Shown piece by piece: positions 54,654-63,275 of a stretch of 64,000 nt of DNA. A program made the translations under genes and the position numbers. Source of the DNA: Paenibacillus sp. yr247. Lineage in GTDB: Bacteria; Bacillota; Bacilli; Paenibacillales; NBRC-103111. The DNA lies in the NCBI RefSeq assembly GCF_900103825.1, contig NZ_FNIF01000007.1, positions 1 through 64,000 of the forward strand. The letters run 5' to 3'. How positions within the stretch are numbered: the first letter of the stretch is position 1; every line of letters starts with the position of its first letter. Below the pieces are notes generated by a model. The model was not told the origin of the DNA and searched no databases. It saw only the letters and a program-made list of their open reading frames with translations.

Positions 54654-54867
54654 TCCAAATTGGGATCAACTGCCCCTATGGGCTTGGATCGGTATTGCCC
54701 TCATCTTACTTGTGCAAAGCACATGGCTGTTCGTTGATGCGCGTAAGCGCAGCGTCCGTTATCCCTGGTTCTGGGGAATCTGGGGCATCATTCAAACGCC
54801 AATTCCGTTCATTGTATACTGGTTTGCGGTCCGTAAAATACACCGCAGCTGGTCGCATAAGCGGTGA
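54646..54867 (+). CDS. YxlD/YxlE-like small membrane protein
   Basis: A 73-residue protein with two membrane segments (about 10-28 and 41-60) and a basic tail; PLDc_N-like, with LFVDARKRSVRYPWFWGI between the helices. Overlaps yxlC by eight bases. Probably acts with YxlC on SigY. The later transporter genes yxlF-yxlG of B. subtilis are absent. Confidence 0.7.
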   Translation: MNNPNWDQLPLWAWIGIALILLVQSTWLFVDARKRSVRYPWFWGIWGIIQTPIPFIVYWFAVRKIHRSWSHKR

Positions 54868-54906
54868 TGAACGGAATCGCGCTTGTGGGTCAATAGGAGA
54901 AATTTC

Positions 54907-54952
54907 AAAAAAGAAGGACCGGCAGCAAAGGAAGGAGCAGGTCCTTCTTTTT
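54907..54952 (+). terminator. sigY operon terminator
   Basis: AAAAAAGAAGGACC and GGTCCTTCTTTTT, stem of at least 12 pairs with a purine-rich loop. Confidence 0.9.
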
Positions 54953-55004
54953 CAGAGCGCATGCCGGGCATATTCATCGGGTTGGAGATGAGACTCCCAT
55001 CTAA

Positions 55005-55207
55005 AGCGGTAAAAACGGAATCAATACCTAATATATTCACTCGCGTCCGGACGGACTGCAAGCCAAAGCATCTTTATAATTAATACCAGAATATAAAACA
55101 CGGATCGTCACTTCACCCGGTGGTAACTCCTCAACCTGCAGTTCTCTTACTTCGACGGAAAAACGTTCCTCCGTTCGCTCCACCATCAAAGCATCAAAGC
55201 TATCCAT
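55005..55207 (-). pseudogene. YhdH/AcuI-type quinone oxidoreductase remnant
   Basis: From ATG 55205-55207 after AGGAGGA: MDSFDALMVERTEERFSVEV and on to RVLYSGINYKDALACSPSGR, the start of a medium-chain dehydrogenase of the YhdH/acrylyl-CoA reductase family; a stop follows at 55037-55039. In the next frame VNILGIDSVF then appears, which belongs near the C-terminal third of that family (LLGIDSV). So most of the gene, about 200 codons, has been deleted and the joint is out of frame. Confidence 0.75.
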
Positions 55208-55299
55208 CTGGCTCCTCCTAACATCTGTTTATTGCCATAAATAAGCTCTTCATTTTACTAAACTTATTCTCTCGATTCCAATCCAACATCTCATCCAAT

Positions 55300-55340
55300 A
55301 AAAAAACGGCAGAAGCACCTTTCGGTGTCTTCATGCCGCT
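55300..55340 (-). terminator. SLH-protein gene terminator
   Basis: Minus strand GCGGCATGAAGACACC-GAAA-GGTGCTTCTGCCG, then TTTTTTT; tetraloop type. Confidence 0.9.
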
Positions 55341-55355
55341 TCTAATCATCTGCAT

Positions 55356-56111
55356 TTAATTGCTACCGTATGTATTGCCTGTTACCGTGCTGCCGTTAGT
55401 ATTATTGCCCGTTGGGACGTCCACCACAACATTATTTTTAAGTAACCGATACAAGAGCGTTGCAGCTTCAGCCCTCGTCAGCGTTGCATTAGGATGGAAT
55501 CTGTGCTGGTCATCCCCTTGGATCAAGTTATTCTGGACTGCTGTAGCCACATAAGGACGCAGCACCTCAGGAATCGAATTCGTATCCGTGAATTTACTTG
55601 TTAACAAGGCCTCTGCCGCTGCAGCGTCAAGCAATTGAATGGACGAATTCTGCTTCATGAGCACCTTTACCAGTGTTACCGTGACATCTTCCCGTTTGGC
55701 ACCCAGCGTTGGTTCAAAGTTATAGCCTTCGTTTAGGCTTTTGTAGCGGTCGAAGTAATCTTTTGTCGCTTCGATAACATTAAAGGACCACCGCTTTGGA
55801 CCCACATCATTAAAATCTTGTATGGTCGACGTATTTTTCAAATGAAACGTACGCGCCACCATCGCAGCAAATGCCTCACGCGTTACCAACTTGTCCGGAT
55901 TAAAATGATGGTCATCCTCACCTTGTAAGATCCCTTTCTCCACCAATGCATCAATCGCCTCTCGAGCCCAATGACCTTTCACATCATCCAATGAAATTTT
56001 TGTCTGCACAGAGATGCTGGATTGATTTTTCTCAGCGGCAAAAGCAGGTACAGCGCTCACCGACAAGAGGGATATCAACGCTGTTGTTACAATAAACTTT
56101 TTCATAACCAT
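55356..56111 (-). CDS. S-layer homology (SLH) domain protein
   Basis: A 251-residue secreted protein with a signal peptide (about 1-26, ending VPAFAAEK) and three SLH repeats (about 40-90, 97-160 and 170-225). SLH triplets bind pyruvylated wall polysaccharide. No other domain except a short threonine/asparagine/glycine tail, so it is either a minimal wall-anchored protein or a fragment of a larger one. ATG 56109-56111 is preferred with AGGAG eight bases upstream; an in-frame TTG two codons earlier is less likely. Confidence 0.9.
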   Translation of the reverse strand: MVMKKFIVTTALISLLSVSAVPAFAAEKNQSSISVQTKISLDDVKGHWAREAIDALVEKGILQGEDDHHFNPDKLVTREAFAAMVARTFHLKNTSTIQDFNDVGPKRWSFNVIEATKDYFDRYKSLNEGYNFEPTLGAKREDVTVTLVKVLMKQNSSIQLLDAAAAEALLTSKFTDTNSIPEVLRPYVATAVQNNLIQGDDQHRFHPNATLTRAEAATLLYRLLKNNVVVDVPTGNNTNGSTVTGNTYGSN

Positions 56112-56208
56112 TTTCAAATCTCCTTTTTATTTAGGATTTTATCTATAAATCTCATCTTCAAACTTATTATCCCAATAAAATATTTCAAAATTATGTCATC
56201 CTGATTGC

Positions 56209-56242
56209 AAAAAAACTCCCCGGTCGCAATGACCAGGGAGTT
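56209..56242 (-). terminator. gal operon terminator
   Basis: Minus strand AACTCCCTGGTC-ATTGC-GACCGGGGAGTT then TTTTT, right after the galT stop. Confidence 0.9.
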
Positions 56243-56246
56243 CCAA

Positions 56247-57824
56247 CTACAGCTGCGCAAATCCTGCAGCCGCCAAAAACCGTTCAAAAGCCGCTTGCCC
56301 GGCTTCATCACGCTTGAACACACCCGCGTCGAGCAGCACGTCAGCGAACTTGTTGCCGACTTCCGCCTGCAGAACCGCATTCGCTCCGTCTTGCGGCAGC
56401 GCTGCTCCATGCTCCGCGAGCATTGCATCGATCCATCCCGCATGCTTATGCAGCGGGTGGCTGGCATTCTCGCGGTTTACGCGGTCAAATTCGGCTTCAC
56501 CGGTGAGGATCTTTGCGATATCCGCCAGCTCCTCTTGCAGGCGGCCTGGCAGCACCGCCAGCCCCATCACCTCAATCAAGCCAATGTTTTCCTTCTTGAT
56601 GTGGTGCAAGTGCTGGTGCGGATGGAAAATCCCATCCGGATGCTCTTCGCTGGTGCGGTTGTTCCGCAGCACCAGGTCAAGCTCGTACTCGCCCCGTGCA
56701 TTGTTGCGGGCGATGGGCGTAATCGTGTTATGCGGGATCCGCTGTCCGTCCTTCTCGCTGAAGGCGAGGACGTCCGCTTCCGCATCACTGTAGGCTCGCC
56801 AGTCTTCGAGCAGCTTGCTCGCAAGCTTATAAAGCTGCTGCTTGTTGTGCCCGCTCAAGCGAAGAACCGACATCGGCCACTTGACGATAGCTGCCTTCAC
56901 GCCGGCAAACTCAGCATGCGAGAATGCCTTCTCGCTTGGCGCTTTTTCCATTGGGAACTGATGGCGTCCGCCTTGGAAATGGTCGTGGTTCAGAATCGAA
57001 CCACCTACAATCGGCATATCTGCATTCGATCCGATGAAGTAATGAGGGAACTGATCGATGAAGTCCAGCAAACGGTAGAACGTGTGCGATGTCGTTTTCA
57101 TCGGGATGTGCTTCTCATGAAAAATGATGCTGTGCTCGTTATAATACACGTAAGGCGAATACTGGAAGTACCACTTATCGCCATCGAGTTCTAACGGAAT
57201 GACACGTAGATTTTGCCTCGCAGGGTGATTTACACGACCTGCATAGCCTAAATTATCGACGCACAGCAGACATAAGGGATAAGTGCTTTGCGGCAGCGTT
57301 TTGAGCAGGGCAATTTCCTTCGGATCTTTTTCCGGTTTGGAAAGGTTGATTGTGATTTCGAGATCGCCATACGTTGTTTCGGTCAACCAATATTCATTCT
57401 TCCTAATGCGATCCATCCGAATATAATTCGAATCAATGGACTGCTTATAGAAGTAATCGGTTGCCGACTCTATGCTTTTTGTTTTGGCTTTGTTCCAAAA
57501 TTGATGTACCACCTCGGAAGGACGAGGCATCAAGAGCCCCATAATTCGTGCATCTAGCAAATCACGGTACGTCGTCGTATTCTCTTCCAGGAGGCCTTTC
57601 TCGAACGCTGCATCAAGAAGCTCTTCTAGAAGTGCAACGGGACTGCTCAACTTCTCTGCCGGCACTTCTCCTTGATAAGGTTCAGCAAGACCAAATAAAT
57701 CAAGCAAAGCATTTCGTGAAGTATAGACATCAAGGTGCTCAACCAGCCCATTTTGCTTAGCGAACTGGAGGAGCCTTTCTATGATCAATGCTGCATGCTG
57801 CGACGCTTTCTCTATCCGTTCCAT
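56247..57824 (-). CDS. galT: UDP-glucose--hexose-1-phosphate uridylyltransferase
   Basis: GalT of the Firmicute type 2 family, 525 residues (longer than E. coli type 1). Moves UMP from UDP-glucose to galactose-1-phosphate. The conserved NHDHFQGGRHQFPME motif (about 277-291) and NPGYAG-like VDNLGYAGRVNHPARQN region are present. The C-terminal third has PHQHLHHIKKENIG. Last gene of the gal operon, 25 bases after galE. Part of the sequence near 56300-56750 is GC-rich. Confidence 0.95.
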   Translation of the reverse strand: MERIEKASQHAALIIERLLQFAKQNGLVEHLDVYTSRNALLDLFGLAEPYQGEVPAEKLSSPVALLEELLDAAFEKGLLEENTTTYRDLLDARIMGLLMPRPSEVVHQFWNKAKTKSIESATDYFYKQSIDSNYIRMDRIRKNEYWLTETTYGDLEITINLSKPEKDPKEIALLKTLPQSTYPLCLLCVDNLGYAGRVNHPARQNLRVIPLELDGDKWYFQYSPYVYYNEHSIIFHEKHIPMKTTSHTFYRLLDFIDQFPHYFIGSNADMPIVGGSILNHDHFQGGRHQFPMEKAPSEKAFSHAEFAGVKAAIVKWPMSVLRLSGHNKQQLYKLASKLLEDWRAYSDAEADVLAFSEKDGQRIPHNTITPIARNNARGEYELDLVLRNNRTSEEHPDGIFHPHQHLHHIKKENIGLIEVMGLAVLPGRLQEELADIAKILTGEAEFDRVNRENASHPLHKHAGWIDAMLAEHGAALPQDGANAVLQAEVGNKFADVLLDAGVFKRDEAGQAAFERFLAAAGFAQL

Positions 57825-57849
57825 GTGCCAAGCTCCTTTCTAAACAAGA

Positions 57850-58836
57850 CTACTTTTCGTAACCGTTCGGGTGATTTTGGTGCCAGTTCCATGCGCTCTC
57901 GATGATGGATTCCAAGGAATCACGTGTCGGTTTCCAGCCGAGCTCCGCTCTCGCACGCTCGGAGGATGCGATCAGCGTTGCTGGGTCACCAGCTCTGCGC
58001 GGTTCGATGACGGCAGGAATCGCATGCCCGGTTACTTGGCGGGCGATATCAATAACTTCTTTTACCGAGAAGCCCGTGCCATTGCCTAAGTTATAAATAT
58101 TGCTTTCCGCACCGCCGCGCAGTTTCTCTACCGCAAGCACATGGGCGCTAGCCAAGTCGCTAACATGGATGTAGTCACGCACACATGTGCCGTCTTCCGT
58201 TGCGTAGTCTTCTCCAAAGATCGAAATATGCGCTCTTTGACCAAGTGCCACTTGAAGAATGATCGGAATCAGATGTGTCTCAGGGCTATGATCCTCACCA
58301 ATTTTGCCTCCGGCATGCGCCCCAGCCGCATTAAAGTAGCGAAGCGATACATATTTGATGCCATGGGCCGTATCGAACCATTTCATCATTTTTTCCATAG
58401 CCAGCTTCGTCTCGCCATACGTATTTGTCGGCAGGGTGCGATCGCTTTCTAGGATCGGAATATTTTCAGGCTCGCCATACGTGGCAGCCGTAGAGGAGAA
58501 GACGATTTTCTTCACGCCGTAGAGGTTCATTTTTTCAAGCAAGCAAAGCGTTCCGTACACGTTATTGTGATAGTATTTAGCCGGATTGGTCATGCTCTCG
58601 CCGACTAAAGAATTAGCTGCAAAATGAATGATCGCATCAATGCTGTTTTCTGTGAAAACCGTATCCATAAACTTACCGTCACGCAGATCCCCTTCATAAA
58701 GCTTACCCCCAAGCACCGCATTTCTGTGACCTTGCTGCAAATTGTCAACGATAACAACTTCTTCACCTTTGGCCAGCAGCTCCGCTACCGCATGGGATCC
58801 GATATAGCCAGCTCCTCCTGTTACTAGAATTGCCAT
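57850..58836 (-). CDS. galE: UDP-glucose 4-epimerase
   Basis: GalE, 328 residues, SDR family. Rossmann motif [11 protein letters not shown] (about 5-15), [11 protein letters not shown] (catalytic serine/threonine about 123), YGETK (catalytic YxxxK about 148) and the C-terminal [10 protein letters not shown]. Interconverts UDP-galactose and UDP-glucose. Its ATG directly abuts the galK stop codon, so the pair is translationally coupled. GGGGAGG lies in the end of galK. Confidence 0.97.
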   Translation of the reverse strand: MAILVTGGAGYIGSHAVAELLAKGEEVVIVDNLQQGHRNAVLGGKLYEGDLRDGKFMDTVFTENSIDAIIHFAANSLVGESMTNPAKYYHNNVYGTLCLLEKMNLYGVKKIVFSSTAATYGEPENIPILESDRTLPTNTYGETKLAMEKMMKWFDTAHGIKYVSLRYFNAAGAHAGGKIGEDHSPETHLIPIILQVALGQRAHISIFGEDYATEDGTCVRDYIHVSDLASAHVLAVEKLRGGAESNIYNLGNGTGFSVKEVIDIARQVTGHAIPAVIEPRRAGDPATLIASSERARAELGWKPTRDSLESIIESAWNWHQNHPNGYEK

Positions 58837-60018
58837 TTACAACGCCTCCCCGACTTGCTCGACACCATTTCCGATTTCACAAACGTAGAAGCTCGGTGTC
58901 AGACCTGTTTTGTCTGTATATTCTTTACCGACTTGATCGATGAACGTTTGTACGCTGTCCTGATGTACTAAGGAAACTGTGCATCCGCCGAAACCAGCGC
59001 CTGTCATACGCGACCCCAGCACACCTGGAACTTTCAGCGCTGCTGCAACCATCGTATCCAGCTCTAAGCCTGTTACTTCATAAAGATCACGAAGGGAGTC
59101 ATGGGAACCGACCATCAGCTTGCCAAAGGATTCAAGATCGTTCGCTTCCAGCACCTCGATGGACTTAAGAACACGGTCTATCTCTTCGACAACATGCTGC
59201 GCTCTGCGACGAACCGTTTCATCCGGAATTAGATGCTTGAATTCGTTAAACTGCGCAAGGTTCAATTGCCCCAGCAGTGTGATGGAAGGAAACTGCTTTT
59301 GCAAGTAGGCCACAGCCTGCTCGCATTGGCTTCTTCTTTCATTGTAAGCGGAGTCTACGAGACCTCTGCGTTTGTTTGTATTTCCGATGACCAGCTTATA
59401 GCTGCCGCTTTGAAATGGCACATGGCGATACTCAAGCGTGTCGCACATCAGCAGGATTGCATGATCTTTTTTACCATTCGCTACAGCAAATTGGTCCATG
59501 ATCCCACAGTTAACGCCAACGAATTGGTTCTCCGTTTTTTGTGCGAGCAGGGCGATTTTCACCGTATCGATTGGATATTTCTCAAGTGTTAATAAGCCGT
59601 AGGCTGTTACAACTTCGATGGAAGCCGATGACGAGAGGCCGGCACCATTCGGGATTTCACCGTGGAACAAAAGATCGTAGCCTTGAGTGACAGGAAATCC
59701 TTCTTTGGCCAAGTGAACGAAGATCCCTTTCGGATAATTGATCCAATCGTCCTCTTCTTGGTAGGACAAGTCATCTATGGAAATTTGTTTGCGAAGTGCC
59801 AGGTTGGTAGATGCAAATCCGATAACACGATCTTGTCTTGGACGAATGAGCATGGCCGTTCCGAACGTTAATGCTGCCGGAAAAACATAACCGCCATTGT
59901 AATCCGTGTGCTCGCCGATCAAATTCACCCGTCCTGGAGCATGAAACGCTGAAATTGCCGTCGCCGAATTTCCGTAAATTTCGATAAACGTGTCTTTTAA
60001 AGCTTGCAAATCTGCCAT
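58837..60018 (-). CDS. galK: Galactokinase
   Basis: GalK, 393 residues, GHMP kinase. The signature GRVNLIGEHTDYNGGYVFP (about 29-47), phosphate loop PNGAGLSSSASIE (about 124-136) and C-terminal MTGAGFGGCTVSLV (about 345-358) are all present. It phosphorylates galactose at C1 with ATP. First gene of the galKET operon; the operon starts about 155 bases from the divergent AraC-type regulator. Confidence 0.97.
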   Translation of the reverse strand: MADLQALKDTFIEIYGNSATAISAFHAPGRVNLIGEHTDYNGGYVFPAALTFGTAMLIRPRQDRVIGFASTNLALRKQISIDDLSYQEEDDWINYPKGIFVHLAKEGFPVTQGYDLLFHGEIPNGAGLSSSASIEVVTAYGLLTLEKYPIDTVKIALLAQKTENQFVGVNCGIMDQFAVANGKKDHAILLMCDTLEYRHVPFQSGSYKLVIGNTNKRRGLVDSAYNERRSQCEQAVAYLQKQFPSITLLGQLNLAQFNEFKHLIPDETVRRRAQHVVEEIDRVLKSIEVLEANDLESFGKLMVGSHDSLRDLYEVTGLELDTMVAAALKVPGVLGSRMTGAGFGGCTVSLVHQDSVQTFIDQVGKEYTDKTGLTPSFYVCEIGNGVEQVGEAL

Positions 60019-60215
60019 GCTGGCACCGCCTTTAGTGGTTTTGGGATTGTTTTTATACGCAAGTTTGTAACTTCAGTATAAGAGATTAACGTGTGATTGG
60101 CTATGGAGGCATGTTATTTCCACATGGAAAAATGTGATTTCAATCTTTCTTCTTTTGTTCAATTTGTGATAAAGTGAAGGTACATGAGGAAGCATCGATC
60201 GGAGATGAGGAAGTC
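60019..60215. promoter_or_regulatory. Divergent galK-regulator control region
   Basis: Holds the start regions of galK and the AraC-type gene. A short inverted repeat (TTTCCACATGGAAA, about 60117-60130) could be an operator; no consensus promoter pair stands out. Confidence 0.4.
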
Positions 60216-61073
60216 ATGCCAAAGTCGGATAGCTACTACGTTGTTTCAAATCCATTGCCTTCTGGTGAAAGTGCTTTGACCGTGCTGTTTGCGGGGGAGA
60301 GCCAGACGAAACCCTTACATCGGTTAGGCCCCAAAGTATACGACTACTATTTAATCCACTATGTGATATCGGGTAAAGGTGTGTTCTCTTATCAAGGTGA
60401 AGAGTACGAGCTTGGCGCCGGAGACAGCTTCGTGATCAACCCTGAACAGCTTATCAGCTATCTCTCCGATGAGACGGATCCGTGGCATTATTGCTGGATT
60501 GCTTTTACGGGCGAGCAAGCCGCGTCATTGGTAGCTTCAACAGGGATCAATCCCCAGCAGCCTATTATTCACACCACACGCAACCGCCACATCCCTGTCC
60601 TATTCCGCCATATCCAACAAGCTTTGCGATCCAAGATGGCCAACGCACAGTTAAAATCAATCGGGTACTTACACTTGCTGCTGGGTGAGTACTGTGAAAC
60701 ATTATCAGCTTCTATAGCAGCCGGTATCGTCACGGAAGCTGAAAGCGATCGTATCGTGCAGCAAGCGATTCACTACTTGTCCACCCAATACGCCGAGCCT
60801 ATTACCATCGAGCTGATGGCAGAGAGCTTGGGCTATAACCGCGCGTACTTATCGCGCATGTTCAAGCGCCACACTAAGGTAACACCCGTCACTTTCCTGC
60901 AGAAGCTGCGCGTGGATAAAGCTCGTCTGCTGCTTCGTGAGCGGCTAGAACTCACCATCGAACAAATCGCATCATCCGTCGGATTCTACGATCCGTTGTA
61001 CTTCTCCAAGCAATTCCGGCGTTGGTACGGTGTTTCGCCAAGCGAGTACCGCAATCAAATCAAATCGCTTTAA
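60216..61073 (+). CDS. AraC family transcriptional regulator
   Basis: A 285-residue regulator: N-terminal cupin-type sugar-binding domain (about 15-130, with YEYELGAG-like motif and PEQLISYLSDE) and a C-terminal double helix-turn-helix (about 185-283, with ITIELMAESLGYNRAYLSRM and IASSVGFYDPLYFSKQFRRW). Divergent from galKET, so it probably activates that operon with galactose or a galactoside as signal (inference). ATG 60216 is chosen over a GTG at 60174 because GAGG lies just before it. Confidence 0.85.
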   Translation: MPKSDSYYVVSNPLPSGESALTVLFAGESQTKPLHRLGPKVYDYYLIHYVISGKGVFSYQGEEYELGAGDSFVINPEQLISYLSDETDPWHYCWIAFTGEQAASLVASTGINPQQPIIHTTRNRHIPVLFRHIQQALRSKMANAQLKSIGYLHLLLGEYCETLSASIAAGIVTEAESDRIVQQAIHYLSTQYAEPITIELMAESLGYNRAYLSRMFKRHTKVTPVTFLQKLRVDKARLLLRERLELTIEQIASSVGFYDPLYFSKQFRRWYGVSPSEYRNQIKSL

Positions 61074-61160
61074 TTCAATCTACTATAAGTTCCCAATAGA
61101 TCCAAATCCATATAAATAGTACCTCGCCGATAGTCGATGAAGGAAAGAACAAACAAAACA

Positions 61161-61208
61161 AAAAACATGCACTGCCGCGGGAACAATCCCTTAGCTGTGC
61201 ATGTTTTT
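61161..61208 (-). terminator. Nucleoside transporter operon terminator
   Basis: AAAAACATGCAC and GTGCATGTTTTT, 12 perfect pairs with a 24-base loop; T tracts at both ends, so it can serve both convergent operons. Confidence 0.85.
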
Positions 61209-61210
61209 AT

Positions 61211-62194
61211 TTAACGTTTACTCGGATCGTAAGGCTCACCGAGAGCCGATGGTGCTTTGGCTCGACCTACTGCCCCTGCCAGTACTAAGATTGTTAGTAT
61301 GTAAGGCAGCATGTAGAGGAATTCCTGTGGAATGCTTTTGGAAAATTCAAACAACCGCATGAAGTTGTTGAGCGCCTGCGCCATCCCAAAGAAGACAGCT
61401 GCGCCCAGAGCGCCAACAGGATGCCATTTACCGAAAATCATCGCTGCCATCGCAATAAAGCCTTGACCTGAGATTGTGTTATGTGAGAAGGCACTTGTTG
61501 TCGTCAATGTAATTGTCGCCCCGCCAAGTCCGCCCATCAGACCGCTAATTAGAACGGCGATGTAACGAATACGCTTCACTTTAATCCCTACCGTATCCGC
61601 GGCACTTGGGTGCTCACCAACGGAACGAAGACGCAAACCGAATGGCGTTTTGAACAGCACATAGTAGGTAACGGCTACTAGAATTAATGCGATATACGTT
61701 GTCGGATAGGCGTTGAATAGGGCATATCCGATATACGGGATTTGGGACAGAAGAGGAAACTCCCATTTGGAAAACACGTTGTTTAACGTTTCTGTTTGAC
61801 CAGCGCCATGGAACAGCACTTTTACCAGAAACAACGTTACACCTGCTGCCAAGAAGTTAATCACAACACCGCTGATAACTTGATTGGCTTTGAATGAAAT
61901 CGTTGCTACAGCATGAATGAGAGCGAAAATCAGCGCAAACAGCATAGCCGTCAGCAAACCAATCCACGGGGACCAGATCCCCATGTTCGCTTCTTCCGCA
62001 TAGTAAGCGCCAACCGCTGAAGCAAATGCCCCCGATACCATGAGGCCTTCGATACCGATATTGACGATCCCGGATCGTTCAGAGAAGATACCACCCAAAG
62101 CACCAAAAATAAGCGCCGTCGAGTAGACGAGTGTCGTGTTGATAAGTTCACTAAATTTCGTAAAAAACGCGTTAAGCATTGTGAGCAGGTCCAT
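61211..62194 (-). CDS. nupQ: Nucleoside ABC transporter permease (NupQ/YufQ type)
   Basis: A 327-residue BPD-transport-2 type permease with about nine membrane segments. GIFSERSGIVNIGIEGLM (about 35-52) is the signature of this nucleoside/guanosine transport family (NupQ in B. subtilis). ATG 62192-62194 is chosen; a longer frame overlaps the upstream gene. It begins one base after the previous stop, so the three nup genes form one operon. Confidence 0.9.
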   Translation of the reverse strand: MDLLTMLNAFFTKFSELINTTLVYSTALIFGALGGIFSERSGIVNIGIEGLMVSGAFASAVGAYYAEEANMGIWSPWIGLLTAMLFALIFALIHAVATISFKANQVISGVVINFLAAGVTLFLVKVLFHGAGQTETLNNVFSKWEFPLLSQIPYIGYALFNAYPTTYIALILVAVTYYVLFKTPFGLRLRSVGEHPSAADTVGIKVKRIRYIAVLISGLMGGLGGATITLTTTSAFSHNTISGQGFIAMAAMIFGKWHPVGALGAAVFFGMAQALNNFMRLFEFSKSIPQEFLYMLPYILTILVLAGAVGRAKAPSALGEPYDPSKR

Positions 62195-62195
62195 G

Positions 62196-63275
62196 TTACG
62201 ACGCCCTCTCTTTCTTGCGTTTACCATAGAATGGAATGAGAACCCATTTAACAATCCCTTGCGTGGCTACAAAGAAGATGACTGAACCGATGACAATTCG
62301 GATAATCTCAGGCGGCACATCAGCACCAAAGCTCATCCCTGCCGAACCGTAAGATAATCCTCCGAACAGCACAGCTCCTAAGACAATCCCTATCGGATTG
62401 TTAGCGCCAAGCAAGGAAACCGCAATCCCATCAAATCCATAGCCTGGGAAGCCAGCTGAAACCACCTGATAGTGGAATACACCTAGGATCTCAAACACGC
62501 CGGCAAGTCCGGCAAAAATACCGGAGATAAACATTGCTTTAATGATGTTCCGATTCACATTCATTCCTGCATATTTCGCAGCGTCGATATTATGACCAAC
62601 GGCGCGAAGCTCGTAACCTTGTTTCGTTTTCCAAAGGATCACATAAAATACAACCGCTGCGAGTATCGCAATCAGTGTACCCCAGTGAATCCTAGCGTGA
62701 TTCATCATATCCGATAACCAAGTGATACTAAGAGATGCCGAGTCCTGAATCATGTAAGAGCGCTGTTGTTTCGGCTCCAGAAGAAATTGATTTATGAAAT
62801 AATTCGATAGGAACAAAGAGATCCAGTTCAACATTATCGTTGTAATTACTTCGTTAACCCCGCGCTTTGCTTTTAAATAACCTGCAATAGCTCCCCAGAG
62901 TCCGCCAATGAGTGCACCGACAATAACAGCTAACGGAGCGTGAACTATCCACGGAAGTCCATGTAATTTAACACCAATGAATGTGGCACCCGTCATGCCC
63001 ATTACGAATTGCCCTTCGGCACCGATGTTAAACAAGCCCGTACGGAATGCAAATGCGACGGATAATCCCGTTAAAATCAGAGGTGTAATGGCACGAATCG
63101 CTTCACCGATATCATACGAATTACCGAAAATACGTGAAAACAACGCTCCATAGGCAGCAATCGGATTATATCCTCCTGCCAGCATAACGAGCGCTCCGAA
63201 TAACAGCCCAAGCACAATCGCCACGATTGGATTCACCGCTGATTCACTTGTAAAAATACGTGCAACCTTATTCAT
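62196..63275 (-). CDS. nupP: Nucleoside ABC transporter permease (NupP/YufP type)
   Basis: A 359-residue permease of the same type, with about nine membrane segments. FRTGLFNIGAEGQFVMG (about 70-86) is the family signature, and GFDGIAVSLLGANNPIGIV is conserved. ATG 63273-63275 follows AAAGGAG; the ATPase gene overlaps it by eight bases. Confidence 0.9.
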   Translation of the reverse strand: MNKVARIFTSESAVNPIVAIVLGLLFGALVMLAGGYNPIAAYGALFSRIFGNSYDIGEAIRAITPLILTGLSVAFAFRTGLFNIGAEGQFVMGMTGATFIGVKLHGLPWIVHAPLAVIVGALIGGLWGAIAGYLKAKRGVNEVITTIMLNWISLFLSNYFINQFLLEPKQQRSYMIQDSASLSITWLSDMMNHARIHWGTLIAILAAVVFYVILWKTKQGYELRAVGHNIDAAKYAGMNVNRNIIKAMFISGIFAGLAGVFEILGVFHYQVVSAGFPGYGFDGIAVSLLGANNPIGIVLGAVLFGGLSYGSAGMSFGADVPPEIIRIVIGSVIFFVATQGIVKWVLIPFYGKRKKERAS

